The translations under genes and the position numbers were made by a program. From IMG/VR virus record IMGVR_UViG_3300037245_000888, positions 47,833 to 111,832 of that record: a stretch of 64,000 nt of DNA; one strand, given 5' to 3'. This stretch comes from a virus. Within the stretch, counting starts at the first letter, position 1. Each line of letters starts with the position of its first letter. This document shows, one piece after another, positions 37,401 to 46,242 of this stretch. The notes below the pieces were generated by a model. The model saw only the letters and a program-made list of their open reading frames with translations. It was not told where the DNA came from and did not search any database.

Positions 37401-38093
37401 TCTTAAGAATGCTTCACCAATACCTTCAAGATTGATTGCAGTAGTATTTGCTACTCTGAATAATACATCTAAAATTCTAGCTGAGTCTTCTGCTTCAAGT
37501 CGAAATGACTTCAGACCTGCGACTAGGAAAGTCGTAATCTTAGATAAGTCAGTCATACCAACGTTTGCAGCGGCTATGGCATTACCAGCTAGTGTCATTG
37601 ATTCCTGTATTGAGAAACCAGCTCTTGTAAACTCTGTAACGGCATCAATAACATCTTTCTTTAATGCTCCGAGTCCTAATGACATTTCATTTATTTGTGA
37701 ATTTACAACTGCTAATTCTGTGGCTGTTGCCTTAGATACAATTGCAAAGTTTGTAAAAGCTATATCTAGTTCGAACATTAATCCTAATGCTGATCTTATG
37801 GTTTTAGCTAAAGTAGCAATTACTAATGAAGCAACTCCAAGAGTCAACATTGATTTTATATTCTTTTTAAAGCTATTTGTTAATTGATTAAATAAACCAA
37901 TTTGTTTTTTAGTTTGTTTGTTCGATGTTGCTTGTCCTTTGTTAAATTTACCCTGTGTTTTAGTTTGCCTATCTATACTTTCTTTAAAGCTTTTCTCATA
38001 GCCCTTCTGCAGAGCGACTGCCTCTTTCTGACTTTTCCGTTGGTCATAAACTACAGCCACTTTTAAAACGAGTTTATTAACTTTTGCTGCCAT
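34410..38093 (-). CDS. Tail tape measure protein
   Basis: 1227 residues, the longest gene here; it sets tail length (about 180 nm at 1.5 angstrom per residue, a rule of thumb). The N-terminal 300 residues match the TP901 tape measure core (AFTNFAIVSKATATEL, DAVTEFTRAGFSIQESM, ANTLNTAGASLEQSAALIA, GTALKTIASRLRG). Hydrophobic helices at about 390-450, then very long coiled coils to the C-terminus, which ends in a Thr/Ser-rich stretch. No lytic domain seen. The length implies a long tail. Confidence 0.93.
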   Translation of the reverse strand: MAAKVNKLVLKVAVVYDQRKSQKEAVALQKGYEKSFKESIDRQTKTQGKFNKGQATSNKQTKKQIGLFNQLTNSFKKNIKSMLTLGVASLVIATLAKTIRSALGLMFELDIAFTNFAIVSKATATELAVVNSQINEMSLGLGALKKDVIDAVTEFTRAGFSIQESMTLAGNAIAAANVGMTDLSKITTFLVAGLKSFRLEAEDSARILDVLFRVANTTAINLEGIGEAFLRSANTLNTAGASLEQSAALIASANESIQDPAKVGTALKTIASRLRGVTDAGELLPSLADDFARVGIEIQEADGSFRNIFDVFQDFSDIYKGLDELTRESLLEKLAGKRQKNILIGLLENFDVAESALKDALNSTGEVAEANEKFLDSLKGKTNQLKEAWGQLLTALSSSVAVKGIVDALKGFVVGLTFLINKLPIAIGLVTALSIAAFGLNPIFAGIALTIAAISQGVKLFGDSSEESAIKIAELRDNIKSMNSELLDLRGIKERTKAQENRLQILLKTIEAEKELLRIEEENASSDRNDKIAESYERIRDAIEENITLHQDLFFTGSTEDNKRIKGLKDNEEALKEQETALKSYQLELLKSLDILQEGTALYKDNEASLLIIEEALIAIEKEYTQGYGFALLKTTEDIEAQTFALTKQEQALNDVRRALDSSEEYENLSDALEQLTIDGFLTDDMLDALIETYGASIIQTGLAKDAFTEYVEKNRLNTLKEIERLETLAQAEINTAKVIIASRKAIDFLSEGQGENTLLTQANKAIKDAENNLVLLANERRQIESVDKAREESIKKSREKKTKEEYEAVDKLTLSLNKNKFAIDQQNKLLSRTTDLDNRIAINGRLTTLYAQQRDLLLEQQLALDEEAKSLVAGTKEYDAYIDEAFRLSLAIEDTTNSIFGLVDATNQIVKDGLNLGVEQSEEELIKLGEILNGVIQDKIDLEEENFKATKKASDAAIRDKEAELEALKEANDALKDKVKLEDLLSDLQDLKDRRSNILANKNKRLVKDAEVGFVQVVDTDALKDVNKDIADSEKVILDFRNDQAMQAAEDKLQNDIDALNETARIEEESYNTRVGELESFQNDISEKIEAGDIITIESVTTLNDTLETVESTSYTSRLTNLDGFISDYNSKIATLNVQKAEVEVLEDQIKAVEESIQRNTFQPIIPIRSGSTESSTTIGDRATVGGSGDTTTSTTTVNTMNVQTNEDSLERLIDNATGQSKLQQF

Positions 38094-38119
38094 CGATTGT
38101 CACTTCCTTTCTATTTTAA

Positions 38120-38605
38120 TTACGAACGAAGTCTAGAAATGACGTATCCAAGACTTTTTAGTTTATTAGTTATTCTCTTTTTAAGTGTATTATTTTTCGT
38201 AAGATCATTCTGAGCTTTTTCTATAAAATCTCTTGCCTCATAAGTAATAGCATTTCCTTTAAAGAATCCTTCGTGGCCTTGATCTAACAACTCAACAATT
38301 TTATCTGTTACATCTTCACTGCCATAATAAGATTCATATTTACCTTTTGGTTTTATTCCAGTCTCTACTAGGTTTCCATTTATTCCAAGTTTGGTATCAG
38401 TTGCTATTGCAGCGTCTCTAAGACCAAATGTGTTTTCATAAAAGTCATCGTCTCCATTTAATAATGAATTTTCATATACTTCCGACTCAACTCTTTCGTT
38501 TAGTTTTTCTTTTGATACTATTTTAATAATTGGCACTATCTCTTTGTCTATAGTGACACCTCTTATATATGCATCAAGTTGATTTATTGTTCCAAACTCA
38601 GGCAT
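38120..38605 (-). CDS. Hypothetical protein before the tape measure (161 aa)
   Basis: Mixed alpha/beta with basic helical C-terminus (NDLTKNNTLKKRITNKLKSLGY). It occupies the position often held by tail completion or chaperone genes. Similar positions in other phages hold gp10-like or minor tail proteins, but no signature is visible. Ribosome binding site AAAGGAGACTCAA. Confidence 0.5.
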   Translation of the reverse strand: MPEFGTINQLDAYIRGVTIDKEIVPIIKIVSKEKLNERVESEVYENSLLNGDDDFYENTFGLRDAAIATDTKLGINGNLVETGIKPKGKYESYYGSEDVTDKIVELLDQGHEGFFKGNAITYEARDFIEKAQNDLTKNNTLKKRITNKLKSLGYVISRLRS

Positions 38606-38629
38606 TTGAGTCTCCTTTCGTATTATATA

Positions 38630-39196
38630 TTACTCACCTAATAAATTATTCATAACGATTTCTTCTAGTTGTTTTACATATTTTATTTCACATAAGTCAT
38701 CAAATACTTCTGTTATAATATCTTCTGTATGTTCAATCATTTTATCCATCTTATCATTACCAATATTCAATAAATTTGTCTTATCATTACCCATTTTAAA
38801 TCTAAATTGTGATAATCTAAAATTAGTAATTGCTTCTAACATTTCTGTAAATTCAATTCTAAATTCATCAGATGAGAAGTCAGGTGTAATTACACTAATT
38901 TCTTCATCATTGGTTTTAAACTTAACATGTTTATTTACTATCTGAGCTATTTTTAAATATGAAAGATTATCTCTATCTAATTCTTTTGTTTCAGAGTCTA
39001 ATTTCAATTCATACAATTTAATAGTTATATTCTTAATTAATTTTATTTCTTCTCTTACTTCTAAATCTTTATTCGAAAACATATCTTCAATTACTTCTTT
39101 TGCTGCTTCTTTAGTAATTTTACCAAAGTAATAAACAATTGCAATTACAATAATTGATGCCATTGTTATTAATATTATCATTAATTCTTTACTCAT
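38630..39196 (-). CDS. Membrane-anchored helical protein in the tail chaperone position (188 aa)
   Basis: An N-terminal membrane helix (ELMIILITMASIIVIAIVYYFG, residues 4-25) followed by a long charged helical region. This gene lies between tail tube and tape measure, where tail assembly chaperones normally sit; a membrane anchor there is unexpected. No slippery heptamer linking it to the next frame was seen. Ribosome binding site AAAAGGAGAATATT. Confidence 0.55.
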   Translation of the reverse strand: MSKELMIILITMASIIVIAIVYYFGKITKEAAKEVIEDMFSNKDLEVREEIKLIKNITIKLYELKLDSETKELDRDNLSYLKIAQIVNKHVKFKTNDEEISVITPDFSSDEFRIEFTEMLEAITNFRLSQFRFKMGNDKTNLLNIGNDKMDKMIEHTEDIITEVFDDLCEIKYVKQLEEIVMNNLLGE

Positions 39197-39259
39197 AATA
39201 TTCTCCTTTTAATATCTCATTTAATAATCCGTTTAAAATCCATTTGTTAAAAATATAAA

Positions 39260-39296
39260 AATGGGAAGAAAGATATATAATATCAATCTTCCCATT
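39260..39296 (-). terminator. Rho-independent terminator after the tail tube gene
   Basis: AATGGGAAGA (39260-39269) and TCTTCCCATT (39287-39296) are exact inverted repeats; the - strand transcript continues TTTATATTTTTAAC, a U-rich tail. It lies 26 nt past the tail tube stop and reduces downstream expression relative to the abundant tube protein. Confidence 0.85.
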
Positions 39297-39321
39297 AATT
39301 GTTGGTTATAAATATTATAGA

Positions 39322-40053
39322 TTACGTTTCATCTACAACAATATATCTACCCATTACATTATTTTGTCCTGTTAATACTGTTACTTTAATTTCTGCGACT
39401 GAGTTAGTAGCACCAGCTAAAGCTAATGACAATCCACCATCACCTACAACTTTATCAAATGTAAAGTATAATGTAGATAGAATTATATTAGTGTCAGGAT
39501 CATATGCAATTGTTTCTAATGTAATACCATGTACTTGAGGGATATCAGTATCTTTGAAAGTTAATACATCACCTGTAACAGCTTTTTTATACGAAACTAC
39601 ACCTTTAGTACCAGCTAATACTGCTCCACCTGTAACCGTAACTGTACTACCTGCGAAAGTTGCTGGCCACATAGTACCCTGAGCATCCTGCACTTCAACC
39701 TCATCGTCAACAGGAGTTCCAGTAATTTCTGCTGTTGCATCTGCTGTTGACAATACGAATGTAACATCCTCATGAGTCCATACGTCTACTGATTGATCTA
39801 ATTCAAACGCTGTTCCCGATGCACTTTCAATAAAGAAATCATTCCAAAATGCTGGCGTAAGAGTTAATTCCATACTTGGATTTGTATACATGATTGCGCT
39901 GATGCCCCAACCAATACCACATCTAATTTCTTCTGTGTCAATTGTTTTTTCTAATCCTGCAGTAGCCATACAGCCAAAGAATCTTGTAGTTCCGTCTGCA
40001 AGATGATAATACACATTTGCTGTGTCTTTTACTAATACTCTAATATTAGGCAT
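39322..40053 (-). CDS. Major tail (tube) protein
   Basis: 243 residues, all beta by appearance, with an Ig-like insertion in the middle (about 90-170: ITGTPVDDEVEVQDAQGT, STVTVTGGAVLAG). Position before the tape measure, high Thr/Val/Gly content and a strong terminator directly behind it fit an abundant tube subunit. ATG preceded by GGAGGAATAAAT. Identification is by context and composition. Confidence 0.7.
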   Translation of the reverse strand: MPNIRVLVKDTANVYYHLADGTTRFFGCMATAGLEKTIDTEEIRCGIGWGISAIMYTNPSMELTLTPAFWNDFFIESASGTAFELDQSVDVWTHEDVTFVLSTADATAEITGTPVDDEVEVQDAQGTMWPATFAGSTVTVTGGAVLAGTKGVVSYKKAVTGDVLTFKDTDIPQVHGITLETIAYDPDTNIILSTLYFTFDKVVGDGGLSLALAGATNSVAEIKVTVLTGQNNVMGRYIVVDET

Positions 40054-40080
40054 TTATTTATTCCTCCATCTTTTACATTG

Positions 40081-40950
40081 TTATTTTTTAGGATTACTCT
40101 TTATATTTTTCATTCCCGTGGTGTCAAATTCGCCCTTAGAGGTTCTACCTCCATTTAAGAAAGCGTTACCCTTTTTAAGCTCATCGACACTACCATACTC
40201 CTTGTCTCCACCTTCAGTTACTCTAGAAGATTTAAACCAATCAACTATCTTAACACCATCTTTTGAATCAACTGTCTTAAATAAAATAGTTGTATCGTGA
40301 GCCTTGTTAAACTCAACTCTTTTAAAAGCCAAATAATATTGTCTAATTGTTAAATTATTAATATCACTTGGTAGATGTCCTCCACCTTCTTTCGTCATTA
40401 GAGTAGTAAATACAGTATCAAATTCTATAACCCCACCAGTTCTTGATGCTATGAAGGGTTTTATCCTATTGAACTGTTCTATTCTAGGATTTGGATTCTT
40501 TTCATGGTATTGTATATTGTTAAAATCTAGCATCATTCTTCTTAAGTTATCAAATTGTGATTGAGTCATTCTCCAAAACATTTTAGCATCGAATCCAATT
40601 ATAAATTTACTGAATGTTTGGACATATATTGTTCTCAAATTTCCTACATTATTTTTAACACAAGTTAAGAATGAATTATCTTTAAGAGTTTTAGCCATGT
40701 CAGCTCTCTTAACTTTATCATTCATTTCTTTGAGAACCATATTTATAACTTCCCAACCTTGAAGTTTAAGAAATTCAAACTCCATTGTATACTTAGGATA
40801 ATCCTTTATTTTTATTGGATTAATAAACCCAAAGTCTGTTTTCAAAGGAAAGCCTGTTATCCATAATTCAACTTGATAAGGAAGAACAAAGTCTTCAGGC
40901 TCTTTTTTGATTTCACCTTTTTTAATTTTAATAGTCTTTTTCAATTCCAT
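40081..40950 (-). CDS. Hypothetical tail or head-tail protein (289 aa)
   Basis: Lysine-rich, alpha/beta protein without membrane segment. The C-terminal 40 residues are Gly/Lys-rich and look disordered. It lies between the tail completion-like gene and the tail tube. Unknown role; no family recognised. Confidence 0.5.
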   Translation of the reverse strand: MELKKTIKIKKGEIKKEPEDFVLPYQVELWITGFPLKTDFGFINPIKIKDYPKYTMEFEFLKLQGWEVINMVLKEMNDKVKRADMAKTLKDNSFLTCVKNNVGNLRTIYVQTFSKFIIGFDAKMFWRMTQSQFDNLRRMMLDFNNIQYHEKNPNPRIEQFNRIKPFIASRTGGVIEFDTVFTTLMTKEGGGHLPSDINNLTIRQYYLAFKRVEFNKAHDTTILFKTVDSKDGVKIVDWFKSSRVTEGGDKEYGSVDELKKGNAFLNGGRTSKGEFDTTGMKNIKSNPKK

Positions 40951-40980
40951 TTATATCAATCCTATCATTTTGCAATCATA

Positions 40981-41544
40981 TTAACCACTAGTAGTCTTTA
41001 AGCTAAGTTGATATCCTTGGTAGTCATTATTAAATAAATGAATAACTCCTCTAGTACCAACATTAGTCATTAATCCTATTGATTTGTATACTCTACTATT
41101 ATTAAAAATTCTATATATTTCATGTCTTAATACATTTATAGTTTGCTTGCCTACTCCATCTAAAATTAATGATTTATTATGGCTTATTATTTCCACTCCT
41201 AAATTTAATTCATAGTTGTTTAAGGAAGGGACTCCCCATGAAGCATTAAATAATCTTATCTCACTGTGGGCATCAGCAGATATATCATAATTAAACTTGG
41301 CAACTGTTACTTTAGTTATAAGTTTACCGTCTCCGTCAACATTGTTTTGTTTTACCATTGCACGTTTATCTGCAGTAGATATCGTGTAAGTTGGATTAAT
41401 CAATGCATCATTAGATCCATATTTTAATATTTTCCAGAAATCATCACTTGCTACTTCTACTAATATAAGTAACATTTCATTGATTAAGTCATCAACAAAA
41501 GCGAGATCATTTCCACAACTAATTTTCTTGTAACCTGTACTCAT
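40981..41544 (-). CDS. Probable tail completion / head-tail joining protein (187 aa)
   Basis: An N-terminal helix pair (LAFVDDLINEMLLILVEVA) followed by beta strands with a long DNA-phage style loop, and a C-terminal strand set (YKSIGLMTNVGTRGVIHLF). Position after the connector genes and before the tube protein fits a tail completion protein, but this is mostly synteny. Confidence 0.5.
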   Translation of the reverse strand: MSTGYKKISCGNDLAFVDDLINEMLLILVEVASDDFWKILKYGSNDALINPTYTISTADKRAMVKQNNVDGDGKLITKVTVAKFNYDISADAHSEIRLFNASWGVPSLNNYELNLGVEIISHNKSLILDGVGKQTINVLRHEIYRIFNNSRVYKSIGLMTNVGTRGVIHLFNNDYQGYQLSLKTTSG

Positions 41545-41559
41545 AATCTCACCTTTCTT

Positions 41560-42513
41560 TTAACCTAACGCTGAAACAAGTTCAATAGGTATCGTATATT
41601 CTAATAAAGTAGATTGATCAATTGCAACCAATTCACCAGCAAAGTAATATCCATCTGATTTAATTTCTATACTATTATCTGTTTCTGATACTATTGTATA
41701 TTCTGATGCACTGATATTATCTATTCTAAAATCGAATAATGTAAATGGATCAATTACATCATTTATATAATTATAAACTTCAACACTTTGACTATCTTCA
41801 ATTGCAATTCTTAAGCTATCCTTAGTAAAGAATATACCATTTTTACCTGTGTCTGGAATATTGGTATTGTCCATATCGTTGAATGCTATATTTGTAATGA
41901 AGTCATCACCAGCAACTTCTTGAGTGGCCTCTAATGTTAATTTGAATACTCCAGTAATTGTGAAGTTGTCATAAGCTGTAATCTTATATGGTTCCAAGTG
42001 ATTCAATATAAACCTCTGATTTTTAAATATCTTATTTGAGCTTGGATTTACCTGAACCCACAGTTGTTTCTTAGTATCAGAAAATGGAACTGCATGATTA
42101 CTATCTTGTGATCCCATACCAGTATTTGTGATGTGATAGAATAGCTCATGTACTTCATTATTGCTATCCTTGAATGATATACTTTGTTCAGCTCTCTTCA
42201 TTTTACCAAAAGCTTGAATAGTTGAATGAACATCTTTCTCATGGACTAAATATTTAAATCCATCATCTGTATATTCTATAATGTCACCTTTTTGTAATTC
42301 ATAATCAGGATGACAAACATACTTCTTCTCACTATCCGACTTAGTAGAAAATATATGAATAGGGAAAGAATCTAAAAATTCTATGCCTTCTCTTGTTACT
42401 TTGTATTCACCATAAGCATCTGATCTATCAAAATTTCTAATATCGAGATCTTTATTCGTCTGAACAAATCTAGCTTTATATCCGCCTGTTCCTACTTGGT
42501 CATAAATAGACAT
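41560..42513 (-). CDS. Head-closure-like structural protein (317 aa)
   Basis: Beta-rich protein with short strands and loops (YVCHPDYELQKGDIIEYTDDG reads like the small SH3-like fold of head closure proteins). The C-terminal half is an additional beta domain. ATG 42513 has AAAGGAGGGAATAT upstream. Function assigned from gene order. Confidence 0.5.
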   Translation of the reverse strand: MSIYDQVGTGGYKARFVQTNKDLDIRNFDRSDAYGEYKVTREGIEFLDSFPIHIFSTKSDSEKKYVCHPDYELQKGDIIEYTDDGFKYLVHEKDVHSTIQAFGKMKRAEQSISFKDSNNEVHELFYHITNTGMGSQDSNHAVPFSDTKKQLWVQVNPSSNKIFKNQRFILNHLEPYKITAYDNFTITGVFKLTLEATQEVAGDDFITNIAFNDMDNTNIPDTGKNGIFFTKDSLRIAIEDSQSVEVYNYINDVIDPFTLFDFRIDNISASEYTIVSETDNSIEIKSDGYYFAGELVAIDQSTLLEYTIPIELVSALG

Positions 42514-42530
42514 TCATATATTCCCTCCTT

Positions 42531-42600
42531 TATCGATTATTTTTTAGTTGTTTTAGTTATTTTTTAGTTGTTTTTAGCTATTTAATTGTTCTTAGCTATT
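42531..42600. repeat. Degenerate tandem repeats over and after a stop codon
   Basis: On the - strand the last codons of the 42582-42887 gene, ATAGCTAAGAACAATTAA, are followed by two diverged copies of the same 18-20 nt unit (ATAGCTAAAAACAACTAA and AATAACTAAAACAACTAA). They may be relics of slipped-strand duplication. Confidence 0.7.
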
Positions 42601-42887
42601 TTGTCTAGGATACCGATACATTCATGTAGTATACTTTTTCTTACAGTAAAATCACTTACCGATTCGATACCTTTTAAGTTAAGTATAACATCTGAAAGTT
42701 GATTGCTATAATTTATATAGATTTCTGACTCATCACATAATACACTTAATCCAACAACCTTTGCATTTATTTTCTGTATAAATCTTCCTACATTATCTTT
42801 CTCTTCATCTGTGTTCGCAATTCTTGATAAGTCCATCAATGTAAATAACTTTCCATTTAATGAGCTTGCTGTTTCACTTATGTTCAT
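42582..42887 (-). CDS. Small helical protein in the connector region (101 aa)
   Basis: Almost entirely helical (NEISETASSLNG-like opening, IGILDKIAKNN end), no membrane segment. ATG 42887 shares its first bases with the stop of the upstream gene (overlap of one base), indicating coupling. Unknown function. Confidence 0.55.
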   Translation of the reverse strand: MNISETASSLNGKLFTLMDLSRIANTDEEKDNVGRFIQKINAKVVGLSVLCDESEIYINYSNQLSDVILNLKGIESVSDFTVRKSILHECIGILDKIAKNN

Positions 42888-43312
42888 TAGCCAAGCCCTC
42901 CTATTATATTCAATACGGAGTCTTTAGCGGCTATTAGTCCAGCTTGTTTCTCTGAATATTCAGCTACATCCTTGATTGCCTTCATTTTATTTGCAGAAGA
43001 AAACGCATTGTATTCTAATGTTGCAAAGTTTAATTCAAACAAATCTTGATTATTCATATAAGGTTCAGCCCATGACTGAGCCATATAATATGCTAATACT
43101 TGCTGATTGTTTTCTGACAAATCATTATTGAAAATTAAAGCTCCATCATTCCTATCTGATAATACTACTCCACAACCAATATACTTTGTGATAGCATTTT
43201 GTAATAGTTCTAATTCAACTGTAGCTTTCCCAGAAGGAGACAAGTCAGCTAAGTCAAAGTCTGTAATTGTTTTTCTAAATCTTACATAAATTAATTCATA
43301 ACTAGTGCTCAT
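42887..43312 (-). CDS. Head-tail connector-like protein (141 aa)
   Basis: Helical protein of the size and gene position of head-tail connector (gp6/gp15-type) adaptor proteins. It contains ELELLQNAITKYIG and NQQVLAYYMAQSWAEPYMN. Ribosome binding site AATAGGAGAAAGTA. No firm motif; assignment from synteny after the capsid and before the closure gene. Confidence 0.5.
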   Translation of the reverse strand: MSTSYELIYVRFRKTITDFDLADLSPSGKATVELELLQNAITKYIGCGVVLSDRNDGALIFNNDLSENNQQVLAYYMAQSWAEPYMNNQDLFELNFATLEYNAFSSANKMKAIKDVAEYSEKQAGLIAAKDSVLNIIGGLG

Positions 43313-43330
43313 TACTTTCTCCTATTCTGA

Positions 43331-44110
43331 TTATTGATCTTTTGATACTCTTTCCATATCAATATCCAACTCTAATTTTTCAGAGACAGCTTTAACTTTA
43401 AAGTAGTCAATAGACTCTTTTCTCTGAATTTTATCAATTAATATTTGTCCGACAATATTCTTAACTTCTTTACTCGCATTGTCTACAAAGTTAATTACAG
43501 TTTTAAGTGGTGCATCCAAAATCTTAATGATATCTTCAATCTTACCAAATCCATCATAAGTTTTTTGTAGTCCTAGTTCTTTAATTACTTCTTCATCTAA
43601 TATATACAACATAGATTTAAAGCAATCTTTTTTATTGGCTCTTAACCACGACAACGTACCAAATCTAATTGACTGCACATCACCAAGTTTTTCAAAATGA
43701 GTATTATCAAAAGGTTTATTTGGATTTTTAGCATCTGTTCCACCTGTAGCAATACTAATAACAGGAACCATATCTTCATCATCAAAAACTCTTACTTTAT
43801 TTTTAGTAACTCCAAGCTGCTTTGCCGTCTTAACAGCAGAACCCAATTCTTCTTCTAGAGTTTTATTTTCTTCTTTATTTTTTAACAGTTCTTCAGCTTC
43901 TAATTCAAGTCTAAGCTTTTCTTTTAAGTCAGCTTCAGCTTTCATTTCAGCTCTAATTTCTTTTTTAAGTTTTTCTTTTTCATCAGCCTCTAACTTGAGT
44001 TTTGCTGCTTTTTTATCAGCCTTAACTTTAGCTTTAGCTTCTTTGGTTTCTTTGGCTTCTCTAACTTTAATTTCTTCTTCTGTTTCTTCTTTTACTAATT
44101 GATCAGTCAT
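43331..44110 (-). CDS. Charged coiled-coil structural protein (259 aa)
   Basis: Residues 1-85 are an extreme Lys/Glu/Ala coiled coil (KETKEAKAKVKADKKAAKLK...); residues about 105-259 form an ordered alpha/beta domain with a helical C-terminus. Located between the capsid and connector genes; could be a capsid-associated or internal head protein. It has no Walker or nuclease motif. Confidence 0.55.
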   Translation of the reverse strand: MTDQLVKEETEEEIKVREAKETKEAKAKVKADKKAAKLKLEADEKEKLKKEIRAEMKAEADLKEKLRLELEAEELLKNKEENKTLEEELGSAVKTAKQLGVTKNKVRVFDDEDMVPVISIATGGTDAKNPNKPFDNTHFEKLGDVQSIRFGTLSWLRANKKDCFKSMLYILDEEVIKELGLQKTYDGFGKIEDIIKILDAPLKTVINFVDNASKEVKNIVGQILIDKIQRKESIDYFKVKAVSEKLELDIDMERVSKDQ

Positions 44111-44175
44111 TATTAATTTCTCCTCTTATAATCATTTTAATATCGATTACCAATATATCGTATTTGTTTGCAGCC

Positions 44176-45051
44176 CTAAACTAGAGAGCTAAAACATTCT
44201 GTGTATCCATGAAAATGTAATTTTGGCTCATATGAGTGTTTATTCTCTTCGTGCATTTTATTTTCTAAATATACTGCATCATATAAATTTGTGTAAATTA
44301 CATCTATTATCCTGTATCTATATGGCATAGCATTTCCTCTGAATCTCCTTTCTATAGACGTAGTTGTTAGACCTATTTTATAGAAATTTTCATCATCATT
44401 CCAACATTGTATTGTATATACCTTTGCAGGTTTTTCTAACCATATTTCTTTATTTCTTTCAGCAGTTTTGATGTTATATGCACCTTCATGAGATTCTCTC
44501 GAACATTTTAAACAGCCTCCGCTCTCTATATGATTGAGTGGTTCTTGCACAAATTCACCGTGAATTGGACAGATGATAATTACTTTATCTATATTGTTTT
44601 TATATTTTACTTTTGTATAGTCATATTTTTCACCATGAACTTCTTTAGCCATACTAACCCAATATTCAGTTTTATTTATTGCTGATAAAATATGGAATTT
44701 ACTGCCATTAAGTAAATTACTTGGAATTACCTTACAGTATCCATGCTTTGTTCCAACAATAACTTTTGTATAGTTGTTAACATATTTAACCTTGCTATAA
44801 TCTAAATTCAGATCTCCGTGCACTTCTTTAACCATGTTAATCCAGTACTCCGTTTTATTGATTGAGTTTCTTATTGTAGGACTCACGCCTGACAGTAAGC
44901 TATCTGGTCTAATTTTGCAATACCCATATTTATTCCCTATAATTATTTTAGTATCACAGTTAATGTATTTTACTTGGTTATAGTTTAAGTCTGAGTTTTT
45001 ATGGATGATTTTAGCTTCTTCGATAAATTGTTCTTGTGTTTTACGTCTCAT
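44176..45051 (-). CDS. Free-standing endonuclease: HG-type repeats plus GIY-YIG-like domain
   Basis: 291 residues from ATG 45051 (GGAAGG lies 8 nt upstream; the frame continues to an ATG at 45081). Three tandem DNA-binding repeats of the form A..VHG...YDYTKVKY..N...I.C..HG precede a zinc-ribbon-like end (CPIHGEF, CLKCSRE). The C-terminal KVYTIQCWND...FYKIGLTTTSIERRF domain is GIY-YIG-like and ends FHGYTECF. It sits between capsid and structural genes and is likely mobile. The C-terminal domain matches that of the 31301 gene while the N-terminal repeats differ. Confidence 0.8.
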   Translation of the reverse strand: MRRKTQEQFIEEAKIIHKNSDLNYNQVKYINCDTKIIIGNKYGYCKIRPDSLLSGVSPTIRNSINKTEYWINMVKEVHGDLNLDYSKVKYVNNYTKVIVGTKHGYCKVIPSNLLNGSKFHILSAINKTEYWVSMAKEVHGEKYDYTKVKYKNNIDKVIIICPIHGEFVQEPLNHIESGGCLKCSRESHEGAYNIKTAERNKEIWLEKPAKVYTIQCWNDDENFYKIGLTTTSIERRFRGNAMPYRYRIIDVIYTNLYDAVYLENKMHEENKHSYEPKLHFHGYTECFSSLV

Positions 45052-45109
45052 TTCCTCTACCTTCCATTTTAAAATACACATACTTTAATATATTTTAGTA
45101 AGTTTATTA

Positions 45110-45142
45110 ATCAACGACATGAGATATACCCATGCCATCGAT
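45110..45142 (-). terminator. 12-bp RNA hairpin after the capsid gene
   Basis: - strand AUCGAUGGCAUG and CAUGUCGUUGAU pair over 12 bp (three G-U) with a 9-nt loop, 31 nt past the capsid stop. The sequence after it is not U-rich, so it may be a partial terminator or an RNA-stabilising hairpin rather than a full terminator. Confidence 0.55.
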
Positions 45143-45172
45143 TAATTGTCTTACTATACTATTTAGGTGTGA

Positions 45173-46180
45173 TTAGACCCACGTGTACTTGCCAAACTTA
45201 CGTCCCGTTACGATACCAACACCAACTTCTCTATAATACATAAACTCAACAGAGAAATCTGCGTTATCGCCAATACCCTTATTTGTGATGATTGGAACGC
45301 CTTCTTCTACAATCTTAACTAAAGAACCTAAGTCAGCAGGAATAACCATTAATTGCTTATTAGAAAGTAAGAAAGTGAAAGTATTCTTAACATGCATTTG
45401 ATCTACAGGAACTAAGTTGTAACCCTCAGCAGTCTTATAGAAACCATTGTTATACATATCTAAGTTAGCTTGCTCAGTTGCGATAACTGGAGTTAAGTTT
45501 TTCAATGCAGATCTTGTTCCGACAATAATAACATCAGAATTCATATTTTCTGCTTGAACGTGCTCAACTAATGTGTAAACATTGTCAAGGTCAAAACCAC
45601 CAGCATCATTAACGTTGAATGTAGCATTTCCGTTAACTGGAGCAACAGCATAGAAAGCTGTCCATGTTAATTCTTTTACATGCTGAACATAAGAAGCAAC
45701 AACCTTAGTCATCATTTTAGTCCAGTTTGCTTGTCCTGATAAGAATCTCTTGAAGCTATCAAAGATTTTAATTCCTTTGGCTTCAGTAGGAATAGTTAAA
45801 TAACCATTCTCAATTCTTTGTCTTCTGATATTACCATTACCTTTAGCAATAGTACATACATCAAATAAATCAGAGTTTTCAATTTCAAATCTAGTTGTTT
45901 CATTCCATCCTTGTGTGATAATCTCAGCGAAAGGAAGGTCTGCTGCTAATTGATCAGTTGCTCTAGCACCAACAAATGCTTCGATGATTTCAAAGAACAT
46001 ACCTGAATTTGGATTTCTATCAACTTCAAGAATAGATGGATTCTCTTTACCGAAGAACTTTACCATTTCTACTCTTACTTTTTTTTCTAAGTCCACTTGT
46101 GAATACTTTGTAGACTCGCCTTTTGACGCAGCCTCAAGATCAATCATCATATCTTTAATTATTTGCAAATTTTCGTTCAT
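45173..46180 (-). CDS. Major capsid protein
   Basis: 335 residues from ATG 46180, chosen because GGAGG lies 8 nt before it; a longer frame starts at 46195 inside that site. Follows the protease/scaffold gene, as in HK97-type phages. It has the helical N-terminal arm, a central spine-helix region (QANWTKMMTKVVASYVQHVKE) and the P-domain and C-terminal beta strands (VEFMYYREVGVGIVTGRKFG). Identification rests on position, size and fold-like pattern. Confidence 0.8.
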   Translation of the reverse strand: MNENLQIIKDMMIDLEAASKGESTKYSQVDLEKKVRVEMVKFFGKENPSILEVDRNPNSGMFFEIIEAFVGARATDQLAADLPFAEIITQGWNETTRFEIENSDLFDVCTIAKGNGNIRRQRIENGYLTIPTEAKGIKIFDSFKRFLSGQANWTKMMTKVVASYVQHVKELTWTAFYAVAPVNGNATFNVNDAGGFDLDNVYTLVEHVQAENMNSDVIIVGTRSALKNLTPVIATEQANLDMYNNGFYKTAEGYNLVPVDQMHVKNTFTFLLSNKQLMVIPADLGSLVKIVEEGVPIITNKGIGDNADFSVEFMYYREVGVGIVTGRKFGKYTWV

Positions 46181-46242
46181 GTTTAAATCCTCCATAAGAT
46201 AATATTTACTGTTTCCGATTTACTATAATAACTAATTGGCTA

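Noticed and set aside
36952-37887. A 311-residue + strand ORF inside the tape measure gene
   Set aside because: Antisense shadow of a strongly supported coding region; composition is Ser/Asn-rich as expected for antisense of Leu/Glu codons; no start signal.
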